A stretch of 9,217 bases of DNA from the NCBI GenBank assembly GCA_030643245.1, contig DAOWME010000114.1:1-9217 (forward strand), written 5' to 3'. Origin of the DNA: Deltaproteobacteria bacterium (GTDB lineage Bacteria; Desulfobacterota; UBA8473). Both the position numbers and the translations under genes were made by a program. Of this stretch, positions 1 to 6,785 are shown in pieces. The notes beneath the pieces were generated by a model, which had not been told where the DNA came from, made no database searches, and worked only from the letters and a program-made list of their open reading frames with translations. How positions within the stretch are numbered: position 1 is the stretch's first letter; each line of letters starts with the position of its first letter.

Positions 1-51
1 CATCTTGAACCCTGGTAATTGATCACAGGGTATACCCGTCCAATGGGCGTA

Positions 52-1194
52 TCAATAACTCACCACATCCTTTCCCATCAAGTCGCGTGCGACAAGTAAC
101 TTCATGATCTGAGCAGTGCCGTCAGCGAACTCCAAGCCCATAACATCCCTTAGCTTCTGTTCTAAACCTAACTCCTCACTATACCCCACATGTCCATGTA
201 TAAGGATGCAGTCATGGATCGTTTCAAACCCAACTATAGGAGCCCACCACTTACACATGGCAGCCTCCTTCACCGGCAGTTGACCTGCATCGGTAAGGGC
301 CAAAGTGCGATAGCAAAGGAGCCTTGCCGCCTCAATCAGGGTGGCATGCTCCGCGATCTTGAGAGATATCCCCTGATACGAGGCCAATGGCCGGCCAAAT
401 GTCTTCCGTTCCTGAGCATAAGCCATAGCCTGTTCCAGGCAAGCCTGGGCCGGGCCTAAAGCCATGAGCCCGAGACAGGCCCTGGCAAGACATGTCGCCT
501 TTAGAAAGGTGCCATGCCCCTGGCCTTCTTCCACAAGGCAATACTCCTTAGGGATCCTAACCCCGTCAAGGAAGAGAGTAGCCGGCGCCCAACTCTTAAG
601 TCCTGCATGTTGTATCGGATTCTTCGTTACGCCCGGAGAATCAAATGGGACCCAGAACCAAGTCATCCCGTTCAGGGTCTTTGCCAGGAGCATCCCCACA
701 GCTTCATCATTAGAGCTGACACTGATACAGGTCTTTTCACCATTAATGACGTAAAACTCACCCTCTCTGGTGGCCTTTGTCTTGATATTGGCAACATCGG
801 AGCCTGCATCAGCTTCGGTCACCGTAAAACAACACCACTTCTCTCCATTGATGAGGCTTGGCAACCACTCTGCCATCATTCTCTGGGAGAAAGGACTATT
901 CCGGAAAAAATCGTAGGCCATGGAGGGGAAGATGGTAAAGAGAATAGCCGTGGTATCCTCCCTGGCCAGTTCCTCAACCGCTATCCCTGCCGCTACCCAG
1001 TCCCCCCCTTGCCCTCCGTGTTCTTCAGGGATAGCAACCGATGTTAACCCAGCGGCTGCCATCAACTTAATTAGCTCACGAGGATACGAATATGACTTGC
1101 CCCTCTCCTTTGCCCCAGGGGCCAACTCCTTTTCGGTGAATCTTCGCACTTCTCTGCGAAACATCTTCTGTTCTTCCGTGAAGTCAAAAAGCAT
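52..1194 (-). CDS. Acyl-CoA dehydrogenase with Asp at the catalytic-base position
   Basis: A 380-residue flavoprotein of the acyl-CoA dehydrogenase family, expected to oxidise an acyl-CoA at C2-C3 using FAD and pass electrons to an electron-transfer flavoprotein in the cytoplasm. Seen: an N-terminal helical domain (about 1-120), the flavin-binding TEADAGSD motif at 126-133, a middle beta domain to about 220, and a C-terminal helical domain with ERKTFGRPL (262-270) and IHGHVGYSEELGLEQ (332-346). Length is normal for the family. The usual YEGT..IQ motif near the C-terminus reads FADGTAQI, so the classical catalytic Glu is Asp358. The alternative helix-G Glu of long-chain and isovaleryl enzymes aligns with Lys232, so Asp358 is the only visible candidate base. 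The start is supported by a purine-rich AAGGGGGG just upstream of the ATG. It is the last gene of the minus-strand cluster, separated from the next gene upstream by two MITE-like elements. The substrate is unknown; an alicyclic or otherwise unusual acyl-CoA is possible. Confidence 0.93.
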   Translation of the reverse strand: MLFDFTEEQKMFRREVRRFTEKELAPGAKERGKSYSYPRELIKLMAAAGLTSVAIPEEHGGQGGDWVAAGIAVEELAREDTTAILFTIFPSMAYDFFRNSPFSQRMMAEWLPSLINGEKWCCFTVTEADAGSDVANIKTKATREGEFYVINGEKTCISVSSNDEAVGMLLAKTLNGMTWFWVPFDSPGVTKNPIQHAGLKSWAPATLFLDGVRIPKEYCLVEEGQGHGTFLKATCLARACLGLMALGPAQACLEQAMAYAQERKTFGRPLASYQGISLKIAEHATLIEAARLLCYRTLALTDAGQLPVKEAAMCKWWAPIVGFETIHDCILIHGHVGYSEELGLEQKLRDVMGLEFADGTAQIMKLLVARDLMGKDVVSY

Positions 1195-1280
1195 TGTCCC
1201 CCCTTTTTGTTGCTGTTGCCGGACCTAGTTGCCTCCGTGGTGCTGTCGTCCATACACCCGACAACAGGTAAAAAACCTTA

Positions 1281-1461
1281 GGGACGAGGCCGGAATAACT
1301 TCCTCAAGTTAGCGCTCAGATTTAGGTTAGATTTGTTCGATCTGAAAGTGCAAAACCGCAGGAATAGTCTGACCTATTTCGAGGATTTTGTGCTTGAAGA
1401 TCGGGCAAAGATGGCCTGAAGATGAGATGCACAAATGAGGAAGTTATTTTGGCCTCGTCCC
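1281..1461 (+). mobile_element. MITE-like element, family A, copy 1
   Basis: A 181-bp non-coding element. Its ends are inverted repeats of about 26 bp (1281-1306 and 1436-1461) that differ at two positions and begin GGGACGAGGCC. TTA lies directly outside each end (1278-1280 and 1462-1464), consistent with a 3-bp target duplication. A second copy of exactly the same length lies inverted at 4410-4590, with 19 differences by eye (about 90% identity). It has no open reading frame for a transposase, so if mobile it would need an enzyme encoded elsewhere. The interior includes a short hairpin around TCAGAT and ATCTGA and two direct TGAAGAT repeats. The right flanking TTA is shared with the left TA flank of the family B element beginning at 1465. 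It lies between the 74-residue gene and the downstream acyl-CoA dehydrogenase, so it would be transcribed in the leader of the latter. Confidence 0.85.
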
Positions 1462-1464
1462 TTA

Positions 1465-1660
1465 ATTAGTTTCCATCCATAAATGGACTTCTTGAGAAAA
1501 TGGGCACGAGTTGGTTTCCAATTCAGAAATGAGCAATTTTTTCTCTGAGCAAGGCCGCACGAGGGTTTGCGCCGAGGCGTACATGATCGTACGTCGCAGG
1601 CGGAAACCGGAGGAGAACGCAGCTCAGGGGAATAAGGGCCATTTCTGAATGGAAACTAAT
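1465..1660 (+). mobile_element. MITE-like element, family B, copy 1
   Basis: A 196-bp non-coding element with 22-bp terminal inverted repeats (1465-1486 and 1639-1660, two mismatches) that begin ATTAGTTTCCAT. TA flanks each end (1463-1464 and 1661-1662), which matches the TA target duplication known for IS630/Tc1-mariner-type elements; assignment to that group is an inference. Copy 2 at 6786-6980 is in the same orientation, with 8 substitutions and one single-base gap (about 95% identity by eye). Inside are a subterminal repeat of the left end (1513-1534, GGTTTCCAATTCAGAAATG), an outer CTGAGC/GCTCAG pairing, and a 45-nt central hairpin (1564-1608) closed by GGTTT and AAACC. No transposase is encoded. 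It is about three bases from family A copy 1, so the pair makes a composite insertion of about 380 bp. Confidence 0.87.
1564..1608. other. Central hairpin of family B, copy 1
   Basis: The arms GGTTTGCGCC and GGCGGAAACC pair with one mismatch. An inner GGCGTAC arm pairs with GTACGTC, allowing one G-U pair, and closes an ATGATC loop. In copy 2 the equivalent inner arm changes to GTATGTC, which still pairs if G-U is allowed. The hairpin could act in DNA (extrusion or transposase recognition) or as RNA if read through; the sequence does not decide which. Confidence 0.7.
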
Positions 1661-1703
1661 TATCAATCTTCACGCCGGTACACAGTTCCTCCTTAAGTCC
1701 ATC

Positions 1704-1928
1704 CTAAGAGGCCTTTGCAGCCTTCAGTTCCTCCGCCGCTTTTTTTACCAGCTCTGGTGATTTGGCATCACCCTCTGCCAATTCCCTCAGATACTCGAGT
1801 GCACGATTGTTTCCTCTACGAACAAGCTCAGCCAAGGTACTTATGGCATTGCCGGTCGCTTCAGCATTGACCGAGATCCCCGACGCTAACTGGTAAAGCG
1901 AATACTCCATTGAAGTATCTCGTTCCAT
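1704..1928 (-). CDS. Small helical protein of unknown function (74 aa)
   Basis: I do not recognise this family. The 74-residue protein has no signal peptide, membrane segment or cysteine. It is rich in Ala, Glu, Leu and Lys and looks almost wholly helical. Residues 28-71 have a hydrophobic spacing of two or three helices (around AISTLAELVRRG, ALEYLRELAEG and ELVKKAAEELKAAK) that resembles a single HEAT-like repeat; this is a resemblance, not an assignment. The start is well supported: AAGGAGGAG lies four bases upstream of the ATG, one of the best ribosome sites in the window. It sits about 70 bases downstream of the crotonase stop, on the same strand, and is probably cotranscribed with it. 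The tail ends about 40 bases before the family B element. It may be an accessory or scaffold protein for the neighbouring CoA enzymes, but only position supports that. Confidence 0.72.
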   Translation of the reverse strand: MERDTSMEYSLYQLASGISVNAEATGNAISTLAELVRRGNNRALEYLRELAEGDAKSPELVKKAAEELKAAKAS

Positions 1929-1997
1929 TACTCCTCCTTTTTTACCTGTGACACGTCAAAAGATTATCCATGAAACCTTCTGCCATTACAGGCCTGG

Positions 1998-2903
1998 TTA
2001 CCCTTCCTTCTTCCCTCTCTCAGAGATGTCTCCTCCAAAATGCCGGTGCATACCGTGAAGAGATTCCTTCATCCCTTTGTTTCTGCGTTCCTTGAAGAGA
2101 TTGTATTCGTCAGGCTCCCAGCGTAGGTTGGTAAAGAGCGAGTGGGCGATGTGGTTGGTCGCAAATGCAGAGCCAATGCCGAGGAGATTATAGATTATCT
2201 CGGTCTGTGCTTTGCCGATGTAAAGACCATCTCTCGACATGCATGCGATATCCTGGGCCAGGGCTTCCACTTCCTCCTCCACCTTGTCTGCGGGCACCGC
2301 ATGATTAACCAACCCAATCTCCGCCGCCTCCTTGCCGGTAATGGTCTTCCCCGTATATATAAGCTCCTTGGCCTTCTTTAGCCCGACAGACAGGATCAAC
2401 GGGATGGTCAGACTAAGACCGGGGCCTCCGACCCTCTCCTGTACATAACCCAGGACAGCATCCTCGGCCACAATGGCCAGGTCGCATTCATTGAGAAGCA
2501 TACTCCCCGCGCCTAAACAATAGCCATGCCCCTGACCGATCAGGACCTTGGGGAAAAACATGACTTTCTCCCATTCCTCATGGAACTTACGCAGGATTTT
2601 TAACCTAACGCGTTGGCTGGGCCGCCGGGCCTCCTTTGTCACGCCAAAACCATAGACAAACCCTGCCTGAGACAGGTCTTCACCAGCGGTAAAGGCCCTG
2701 CCCGCACCCTTGAGGATGACAACCTTTACCTCATCATCTTCCGCAGCCTCGTCAAGGCCACGGTGCATGTCAGTCCATACCCCTTCTGTGGTGCCCATCA
2801 TATTAGTTACATTGAGCTTTTCAGGACGATTGAGGATAACCCTGGCAATACTTCCTTCCTTTTGATATATGGCATAATCAAATGTCTTTTCTTCCATATC
2901 CAT
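1998..2903 (-). CDS. Crotonase-fold (enoyl-CoA hydratase/isomerase family) protein lacking both hydratase glutamates
   Basis: A 301-residue crotonase-superfamily enzyme acting on a CoA thioester. Seen: an N-terminal VILNRPEKLN strand (22-31); the first oxyanion-hole segment KGAGRAFTAGEDLS (65-78), which matches the family consensus; and the second oxyanion segment GHGYCLGAGS (125-134) followed by NECDLAIVAEDA. In an ungapped comparison with mitochondrial enoyl-CoA hydratase, the two catalytic glutamates (Glu144 and Glu164, rat numbering) fall on Met135 and Gln155, although Glu156 and Glu139 are nearby. CoA binding and an oxyanion hole are thus retained, but ordinary hydration is doubtful; isomerase, hydrolase or lyase activity is possible. 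About 40 extra residues at the C-terminus (WEPDEYNLFKERRNKG onward) are polar and basic. I start at 2903, where GGAAGGGGGG precedes ATG; ATG at 2897 is an alternative, and GTG at 2960 would add 19 residues unlike the family. Confidence 0.9.
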   Translation of the reverse strand: MDMEEKTFDYAIYQKEGSIARVILNRPEKLNVTNMMGTTEGVWTDMHRGLDEAAEDDEVKVVILKGAGRAFTAGEDLSQAGFVYGFGVTKEARRPSQRVRLKILRKFHEEWEKVMFFPKVLIGQGHGYCLGAGSMLLNECDLAIVAEDAVLGYVQERVGGPGLSLTIPLILSVGLKKAKELIYTGKTITGKEAAEIGLVNHAVPADKVEEEVEALAQDIACMSRDGLYIGKAQTEIIYNLLGIGSAFATNHIAHSLFTNLRWEPDEYNLFKERRNKGMKESLHGMHRHFGGDISERGKKEG

Positions 2904-2913
2904 CCCCCCTTCC
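2904..2913 (-). promoter_or_regulatory. Ribosome binding site deciding the crotonase start
   Basis: GGAAGGGGGG reads directly into ATG at 2903 and lies six bases before a second in-frame ATG at 2897. Its GGAAGG core ends four bases before the first ATG. It supports a start at one of these two codons and disfavours the longer GTG-initiated form at 2960, although a weaker AAGAGG lies near that GTG. Confidence 0.6.
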
Positions 2914-3074
2914 AGTCTTTGACCGTAGCCCCTATGATCCTCATTTCTCAGCCCAAACACGGTGCCTCTTCTTTAATCTCCTAATCGTAAATGCTCATAG
3001 GAGTAGGCTGTCAGAACCCATTCTTTCGCAATGGCCCACCCGCCTCTCTGCAATATCGAAAGCCAGGTGTACTG

Positions 3075-3120
3075 TTATTCCAGATAACCTTCAGTTATAT
3101 AATTCAATATCACCTCCCTT
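3075..3120 (-). promoter_or_regulatory. Orphan strong Shine-Dalgarno with a 10-codon leader ORF
   Basis: AAGGGAGGTGAT at 3109-3120 is nearly a full complement of the 16S 3' end, yet it precedes no annotated gene. A TTG codon at 3107 follows it and opens a 10-codon frame that stops at 3075 (TAA). The site lies between the dehydrogenase stop and the crotonase start, in the longest repeat-free gap of the cluster (2904-3144). It may be a leader peptide, a translational-coupling site or the remnant of a lost gene. After the TAA the same frame stays open for 33 more codons. Confidence 0.4.
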
Positions 3121-3144
3121 ATACTGAATAAGTTAACCCCATGC

Positions 3145-4332
3145 TCAACCCCGGGGCAGGCCCAGACCTCTAAGGGCTATAACACTTCTTTGAATCTCGG
3201 ATGTGCCCGCACCTATCGTAGCCGCCACGGTATCTAGATAATCATGCTCTATCCTTCCCCTTAGCCGAGCCCACCTGGAACCTTTTCTCAATTGGCCGTA
3301 GTGTCCTAGAAGCCGCATGCCTGTATTACTCACCCGCTGCAGCAACTCACAGCCAAAAACACGCGACATGGATGCCTCATGATCCACAACCTTGCCCTGA
3401 CTCTGCAACCAAGCTACTCTAACTGCCAACAACCTCCCTATCTCACCCTCCATATATAGATCTGCCAACCTGTGCCGAAACAGAGTCCTATGAGTCGTGA
3501 TACCGACATCGCCCTTTCTTTCTCTCATATATTCAATCAAACGGGCGATGTTCCGCCGGGCAGCGCTGAGGCGATGGATACCTGAGCGTTCAAAACCTAA
3601 GGTACTCATGGCTACTGCCCAGCCTTCGTTCTTTTGCCCTACAAGGTTCTCTTTGGGGACTTGTGTATTGTCAAAAAAAACTTCATTAAAGAAACGACCC
3701 CCGGCTATGTCTACCAGGGGCCGAACAGTAATATTGGGTGTTTTCATATCCACCAGAAGAAAGCTGATCCCTTTGTGTTTGGGGGCATCAGGATCGGTTC
3801 TGGCCAAAAAAAAGCACCAGTCAGCGCGATGGGCGTTGCTGGTCCAGACCTTTTGTCCATCGATCATGAAGTAATCCCCCTCCTCCCACCCTCGTGTAGA
3901 AAGCGCGGCCAAGTCAGATCCTGCTCCGGGTTCGCTAAAACCCTGGCACCATGTTATCTCGCCCCTGGCAATGGGGGCCAAAAACTCCTTTTTTTGTTCC
4001 TCCGTCCCATAGCGGATGAGGACAGGGGCCAACATAGCGGCGCCGGGAAAATCCATTCCTGGCACTTCGTTGTAAAACATCTCCTCACTGAGGATGAATT
4101 GCTTTATCACGTCCTCCTGCCCGCCGTATTCCTTGGGCCATGCCAAGCTCAACCAACCCCTTGAGCCCAGCTTGCGTCTCATGGAGCAACAAAATTCCCA
4201 GTCCTCATCGGTTTCAGCCTCTAATCCTGCCGTACTCCCCATGCCGATCCAGTCAGGAGGGAGCTCTTGTTTGATAAACTCACGAACTTCGCCCCTGAAT
4301 GCCTCCTCCTCTTTGCTAAACTTGAAATCCAT
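3145..4332 (-). CDS. Acyl-CoA dehydrogenase, GTSEIQ/RGLGLPR type
   Basis: A 395-residue FAD-dependent acyl-CoA dehydrogenase expected to desaturate a CoA thioester in the cytoplasm. Seen: an N-terminal domain with WLSLAWPKEYGGQ (60-72), the flavin motif GFSEPGAGSD (131-140), and the middle-domain signature GQKVWTSNAHRADW (159-172). The C-terminal domain has LGHYGQLRKGSRWARL (342-357) and ends GAGTSEIQRSVIALRGLGLP (374-393). The position of the classical catalytic Glu is Ala375. Glu248 in LGFERSG sits where helix-G bases of isovaleryl- and long-chain enzymes lie, so it is the likely base. This layout is common among enzymes annotated as FadE paralogues for branched or steroid-like CoA substrates; the substrate here is not known. 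GAGGGAGTGAT lies upstream of the ATG as ribosome site. It is the first gene of the catabolic cluster, following lptD and family A copy 2. Confidence 0.93.
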   Translation of the reverse strand: MDFKFSKEEEAFRGEVREFIKQELPPDWIGMGSTAGLEAETDEDWEFCCSMRRKLGSRGWLSLAWPKEYGGQEDVIKQFILSEEMFYNEVPGMDFPGAAMLAPVLIRYGTEEQKKEFLAPIARGEITWCQGFSEPGAGSDLAALSTRGWEEGDYFMIDGQKVWTSNAHRADWCFFLARTDPDAPKHKGISFLLVDMKTPNITVRPLVDIAGGRFFNEVFFDNTQVPKENLVGQKNEGWAVAMSTLGFERSGIHRLSAARRNIARLIEYMRERKGDVGITTHRTLFRHRLADLYMEGEIGRLLAVRVAWLQSQGKVVDHEASMSRVFGCELLQRVSNTGMRLLGHYGQLRKGSRWARLRGRIEHDYLDTVAATIGAGTSEIQRSVIALRGLGLPRG

Positions 4333-4409
4333 ATCACTCCCTCAACTAAAATGCCGCCCCGGGCATAAAGGACCCCTATCAACTCCTTACACCTAATGCT
4401 TTCACCTAA

Positions 4410-4590
4410 GGGACGTGGCCGAAATAACTTCCCCATTTGTACATCTCATCTTCAGGCCATCTTTGCCCGATCTTCAAACATAAAATCCTCGAAATAGGCA
4501 AAACTATTCCTGTGGTTTTGTATTTTCAGATCGAACAAATCTGACCTAAATCTGAGCGCCAATTTGAGAAAGTTATTTCGTCCCCGTCCC
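4410..4590 (-). mobile_element. MITE-like element, family A, copy 2 (inverted)
   Basis: A 181-bp element, the reverse complement of the family member at 1281-1461 at about 90% identity by eye. The inverted termini are 4410-4435 and 4565-4590, with four mismatches over 26 bp. TAA lies directly outside both ends (4407-4409 and 4591-4593). Read in the orientation of the element this is TTA on both sides, as for copy 1, so TTA may be either a 3-bp target duplication at a preferred target or partly element sequence. It starts 7 bases beyond the lptD stop codon and fills most of the gap to the acyl-CoA dehydrogenase at 4332. It contains no coding sequence. Its long self-complementary ends would appear in any lptD read-through transcript. 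Confidence 0.85.
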
Positions 4591-4597
4591 TAAGCAA

Positions 4598-6712
4598 TCA
4601 TTCCCCAAACTCTCCGATGCCGGTAAGGAGGAACCTGATCATATATTTCTGTTCTCTCCTGTCCTCGTCCTCGATAGCTCTGTCCGAATAGGTTACCCCT
4701 ATGCCCCAACATTGTGCTTTGTAATCAAATCCCCAAATGGTTTCTGAAGATGTGTCGTTAAATATTGAATATCTGTTTTCAAACCTTACATTAAAAGAAG
4801 CTGATACCTTGACCTTCAGTTTCGTGTTGATTTCCTCCAGCTCGCCCTTTGTATTTCTGTATTCGATATAAACAAAATCTCCCCGTTTATTCTTTAGGTT
4901 CATCAATCCATTAAAGGCGCTAAGATCACCCCCGTATGTATCATACTCTCCGTCAAACCGTAAAGTGATATCGCTGGTTGGAAAGATATCCAATTCACCC
5001 GATACTTTAGAAAACGGACGTGGGGAATCAATGGATGACTTTTCGGCCTCAGCGAAATCATAGCTCTGACTGAGTTCAAACTTGACAAACTTGTGGGGAT
5101 AATTTTTCCCCTTTTCCCCACAAATCTTCCCCCAAAGTTCATTGGTGAGGGAGTAAGTGATGGCTTTTTTCCTTTCAATCCTCTCATCGAGGTCAAATTC
5201 CGGAAGGTCACTTTGATCTACTGCCGGTATAAACGTATACTCTACTGCCGGTTTTATGGTATGTTTCAGTTTTTGAAGCCTTCCTGCATTAGCCTTGAAT
5301 ATCTTTTGAACTGTAGTTGAGAACCGTATGTTTAAGTTGTAGATTTCTCTGCTTTTAACCTTATCATCGCCATGGTCCAGTCTATAGACGGTCTCCCTTA
5401 TCCCAAGTTCCGGATTGAAATCGAAATAGTCGGTATGAAAAGTGTATAATATCTTAGGGTAGATATCTATTCTATTACCTCTCAGTCCTTCCTCCCGCCA
5501 GAAGTTGTCGAACGTAGAGGTGAGACTGTAAAACAGGGGGAAATCTCGGATTCTCTGTTGTGAACCCGTGAACGCAACCCTTGGAAGCCTCTGTAACGTA
5601 GTTTTATCCTTTTTTTCCAAGTCTTGATAATGTCTGAATTCGGAATTTAGGTTGAACCTCTGCCAGACCTTGGTGAGGAAGAGTGTGGACTCCAGTTTTT
5701 CTTTGGATCTATCGTCAACAATCTCATCAAAATCTCTATAGAAATCCCTGTCGCTTATGGCTGTCGCATCGATCTTTGCCGTGAGAGAAGGATCAAAATA
5801 TTGTTCATGCCGATACTTCAAGAGCCATCTATCAGGGCTGCTGATCAGTCCTTCTTTCTTTCGACCTTCCTGCCAATCCCGGTAACTATTCTTTTCATTC
5901 ATATGATAGAAGTAAAGGTTCCCAAAACTGTTTTTGCTGAAAATATAACGGTAGTCCGCCTTTTCTCCGACCCCTCTTTTACCCCTGTAGTCCAGTGAAA
6001 AAGTCGCATCCATATTCTTAGATATAGCCCAAAAGAAAGGCACTGTCATCTGGTTTCCCTGGTCTTTGGAATAAGCGACAGAGGGGATCAAAAACCCCGT
6101 CTGTCTCTTGATCTTTGCCGGGTAAATCATGTAAGGGAAGTAAAAGACCGGTATGTCCTTCAAATGGAACATCGCATGTTTGACAGTAGCGTAACCCTCT
6201 ACGGTGACGTTTATCTCTTTGCCGGTAAACTTCCAGGGAGGAGAGTCACCATCGCATGTGGTAAAAGACCCGTCAATCATCCGATACTTGTCCTTGCCCA
6301 GTTTCTCGATCCGTTTGCCGGATATGTGGAAGTTCTCTTTTTTGAAGAATAGGGTCCCATTATATATGATACCTGTTTGTTCAGCCATGTTGATCTCCAT
6401 CCTGTCACTCCGAAGTATGTCTTCTCCGTCGATCAGGATAATATCGCCGGTGGCCTCCGCATGCCTGCTCTCCGGGTTTACCTTTATCATGTCTGCCTTT
6501 AATATCCTTTCATCCTGGACTATTTTGGCGTTCCCCCGTATCGTATAAACATTATTCTTTCTGTCAAATTCTAACCTGTCTGCCTCTAAATGTATTGGCC
6601 CCTCACCGATATGATCCCCCAGCTCAGTGCTTTCGGAAAAAGAAAACGGACAACAAAGGACAAGGGTTAAGAGTAGTAAAATGGGTGCAAGGATAAAAGA
6701 GAGTCTATTCAT
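4598..6712 (-). CDS. lptD: LPS-assembly protein LptD (OstA/Imp)
   Basis: A 704-residue outer-membrane protein that, with the lipoprotein LptE, inserts lipopolysaccharide into the outer leaflet. Seen: a basic N-terminus and hydrophobic core typical of a Sec signal peptide (about 1-26), an OstA/LptA-like jellyroll (about 38-150, including GPIHLEADRLEFDRKNNVY), the FTTCDGDSPPWKF segment (150-162), YFPYMIYPAK (191-200) at the entry to the barrel, and many alternating aromatic strands to the C-terminus. The length is a little shorter than the E. coli protein. Mature cysteines are C153, C531 and C668; the tandem Cys pair of E. coli is a single Cys here (AQCWGIG). No strong Shine-Dalgarno or clear promoter is seen before the ATG. 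A family B element separates it from dinG upstream; without it the two genes would be about 60 bases apart and could share a transcript. Confidence 0.93.
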   Translation of the reverse strand: MNRLSFILAPILLLLTLVLCCPFSFSESTELGDHIGEGPIHLEADRLEFDRKNNVYTIRGNAKIVQDERILKADMIKVNPESRHAEATGDIILIDGEDILRSDRMEINMAEQTGIIYNGTLFFKKENFHISGKRIEKLGKDKYRMIDGSFTTCDGDSPPWKFTGKEINVTVEGYATVKHAMFHLKDIPVFYFPYMIYPAKIKRQTGFLIPSVAYSKDQGNQMTVPFFWAISKNMDATFSLDYRGKRGVGEKADYRYIFSKNSFGNLYFYHMNEKNSYRDWQEGRKKEGLISSPDRWLLKYRHEQYFDPSLTAKIDATAISDRDFYRDFDEIVDDRSKEKLESTLFLTKVWQRFNLNSEFRHYQDLEKKDKTTLQRLPRVAFTGSQQRIRDFPLFYSLTSTFDNFWREEGLRGNRIDIYPKILYTFHTDYFDFNPELGIRETVYRLDHGDDKVKSREIYNLNIRFSTTVQKIFKANAGRLQKLKHTIKPAVEYTFIPAVDQSDLPEFDLDERIERKKAITYSLTNELWGKICGEKGKNYPHKFVKFELSQSYDFAEAEKSSIDSPRPFSKVSGELDIFPTSDITLRFDGEYDTYGGDLSAFNGLMNLKNKRGDFVYIEYRNTKGELEEINTKLKVKVSASFNVRFENRYSIFNDTSSETIWGFDYKAQCWGIGVTYSDRAIEDEDRREQKYMIRFLLTGIGEFGE

Positions 6713-6785
6713 GGATACTTAAAATCGCATAAGATGTCATAATACAGAAGATCCAATGTTTATAAAGGTTCTTCAACAATTCTTA

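Noticed and set aside
28..37. GGGTATACCC palindrome downstream of the 52-1194 gene
   Set aside because: A 10-base palindrome with no loop and no T tract on the minus strand; not a convincing terminator, and too short for an operator claim.
190..1228. Plus-strand open frames opposite the 52-1194 dehydrogenase
   Set aside because: They are antisense to a well-conserved enzyme, with no recognisable motifs; the real gene explains the open frames.
2904..2960. Longer crotonase beginning at GTG 2960
   Set aside because: The extra 19 residues do not resemble the family, and a better ribosome site lies directly before the ATG at 2903; a weak AAGAGG near the GTG leaves a small chance.
4351..4366. ATGCC/GGCAT hairpin upstream of the 3145-4332 dehydrogenase as a terminator
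   Set aside because: The stem is only five pairs and the T tract on the minus strand is short (TTTT); too weak to call.
1281..4590. Composite transposon formed by the two inverted family A copies carrying three genes
   Set aside because: Each copy has its own flanking triplet (TTA at copy 1, TAA at copy 2), which fits two independent insertions; the outermost flanks do not match, and there is no transposase.
6713..6785. Promoter for lptD (CTTTAT, 17-bp spacer, TATTAT on the minus strand)
   Set aside because: The -35 match is poor and the region is AT-rich, so such matches are expected by chance.
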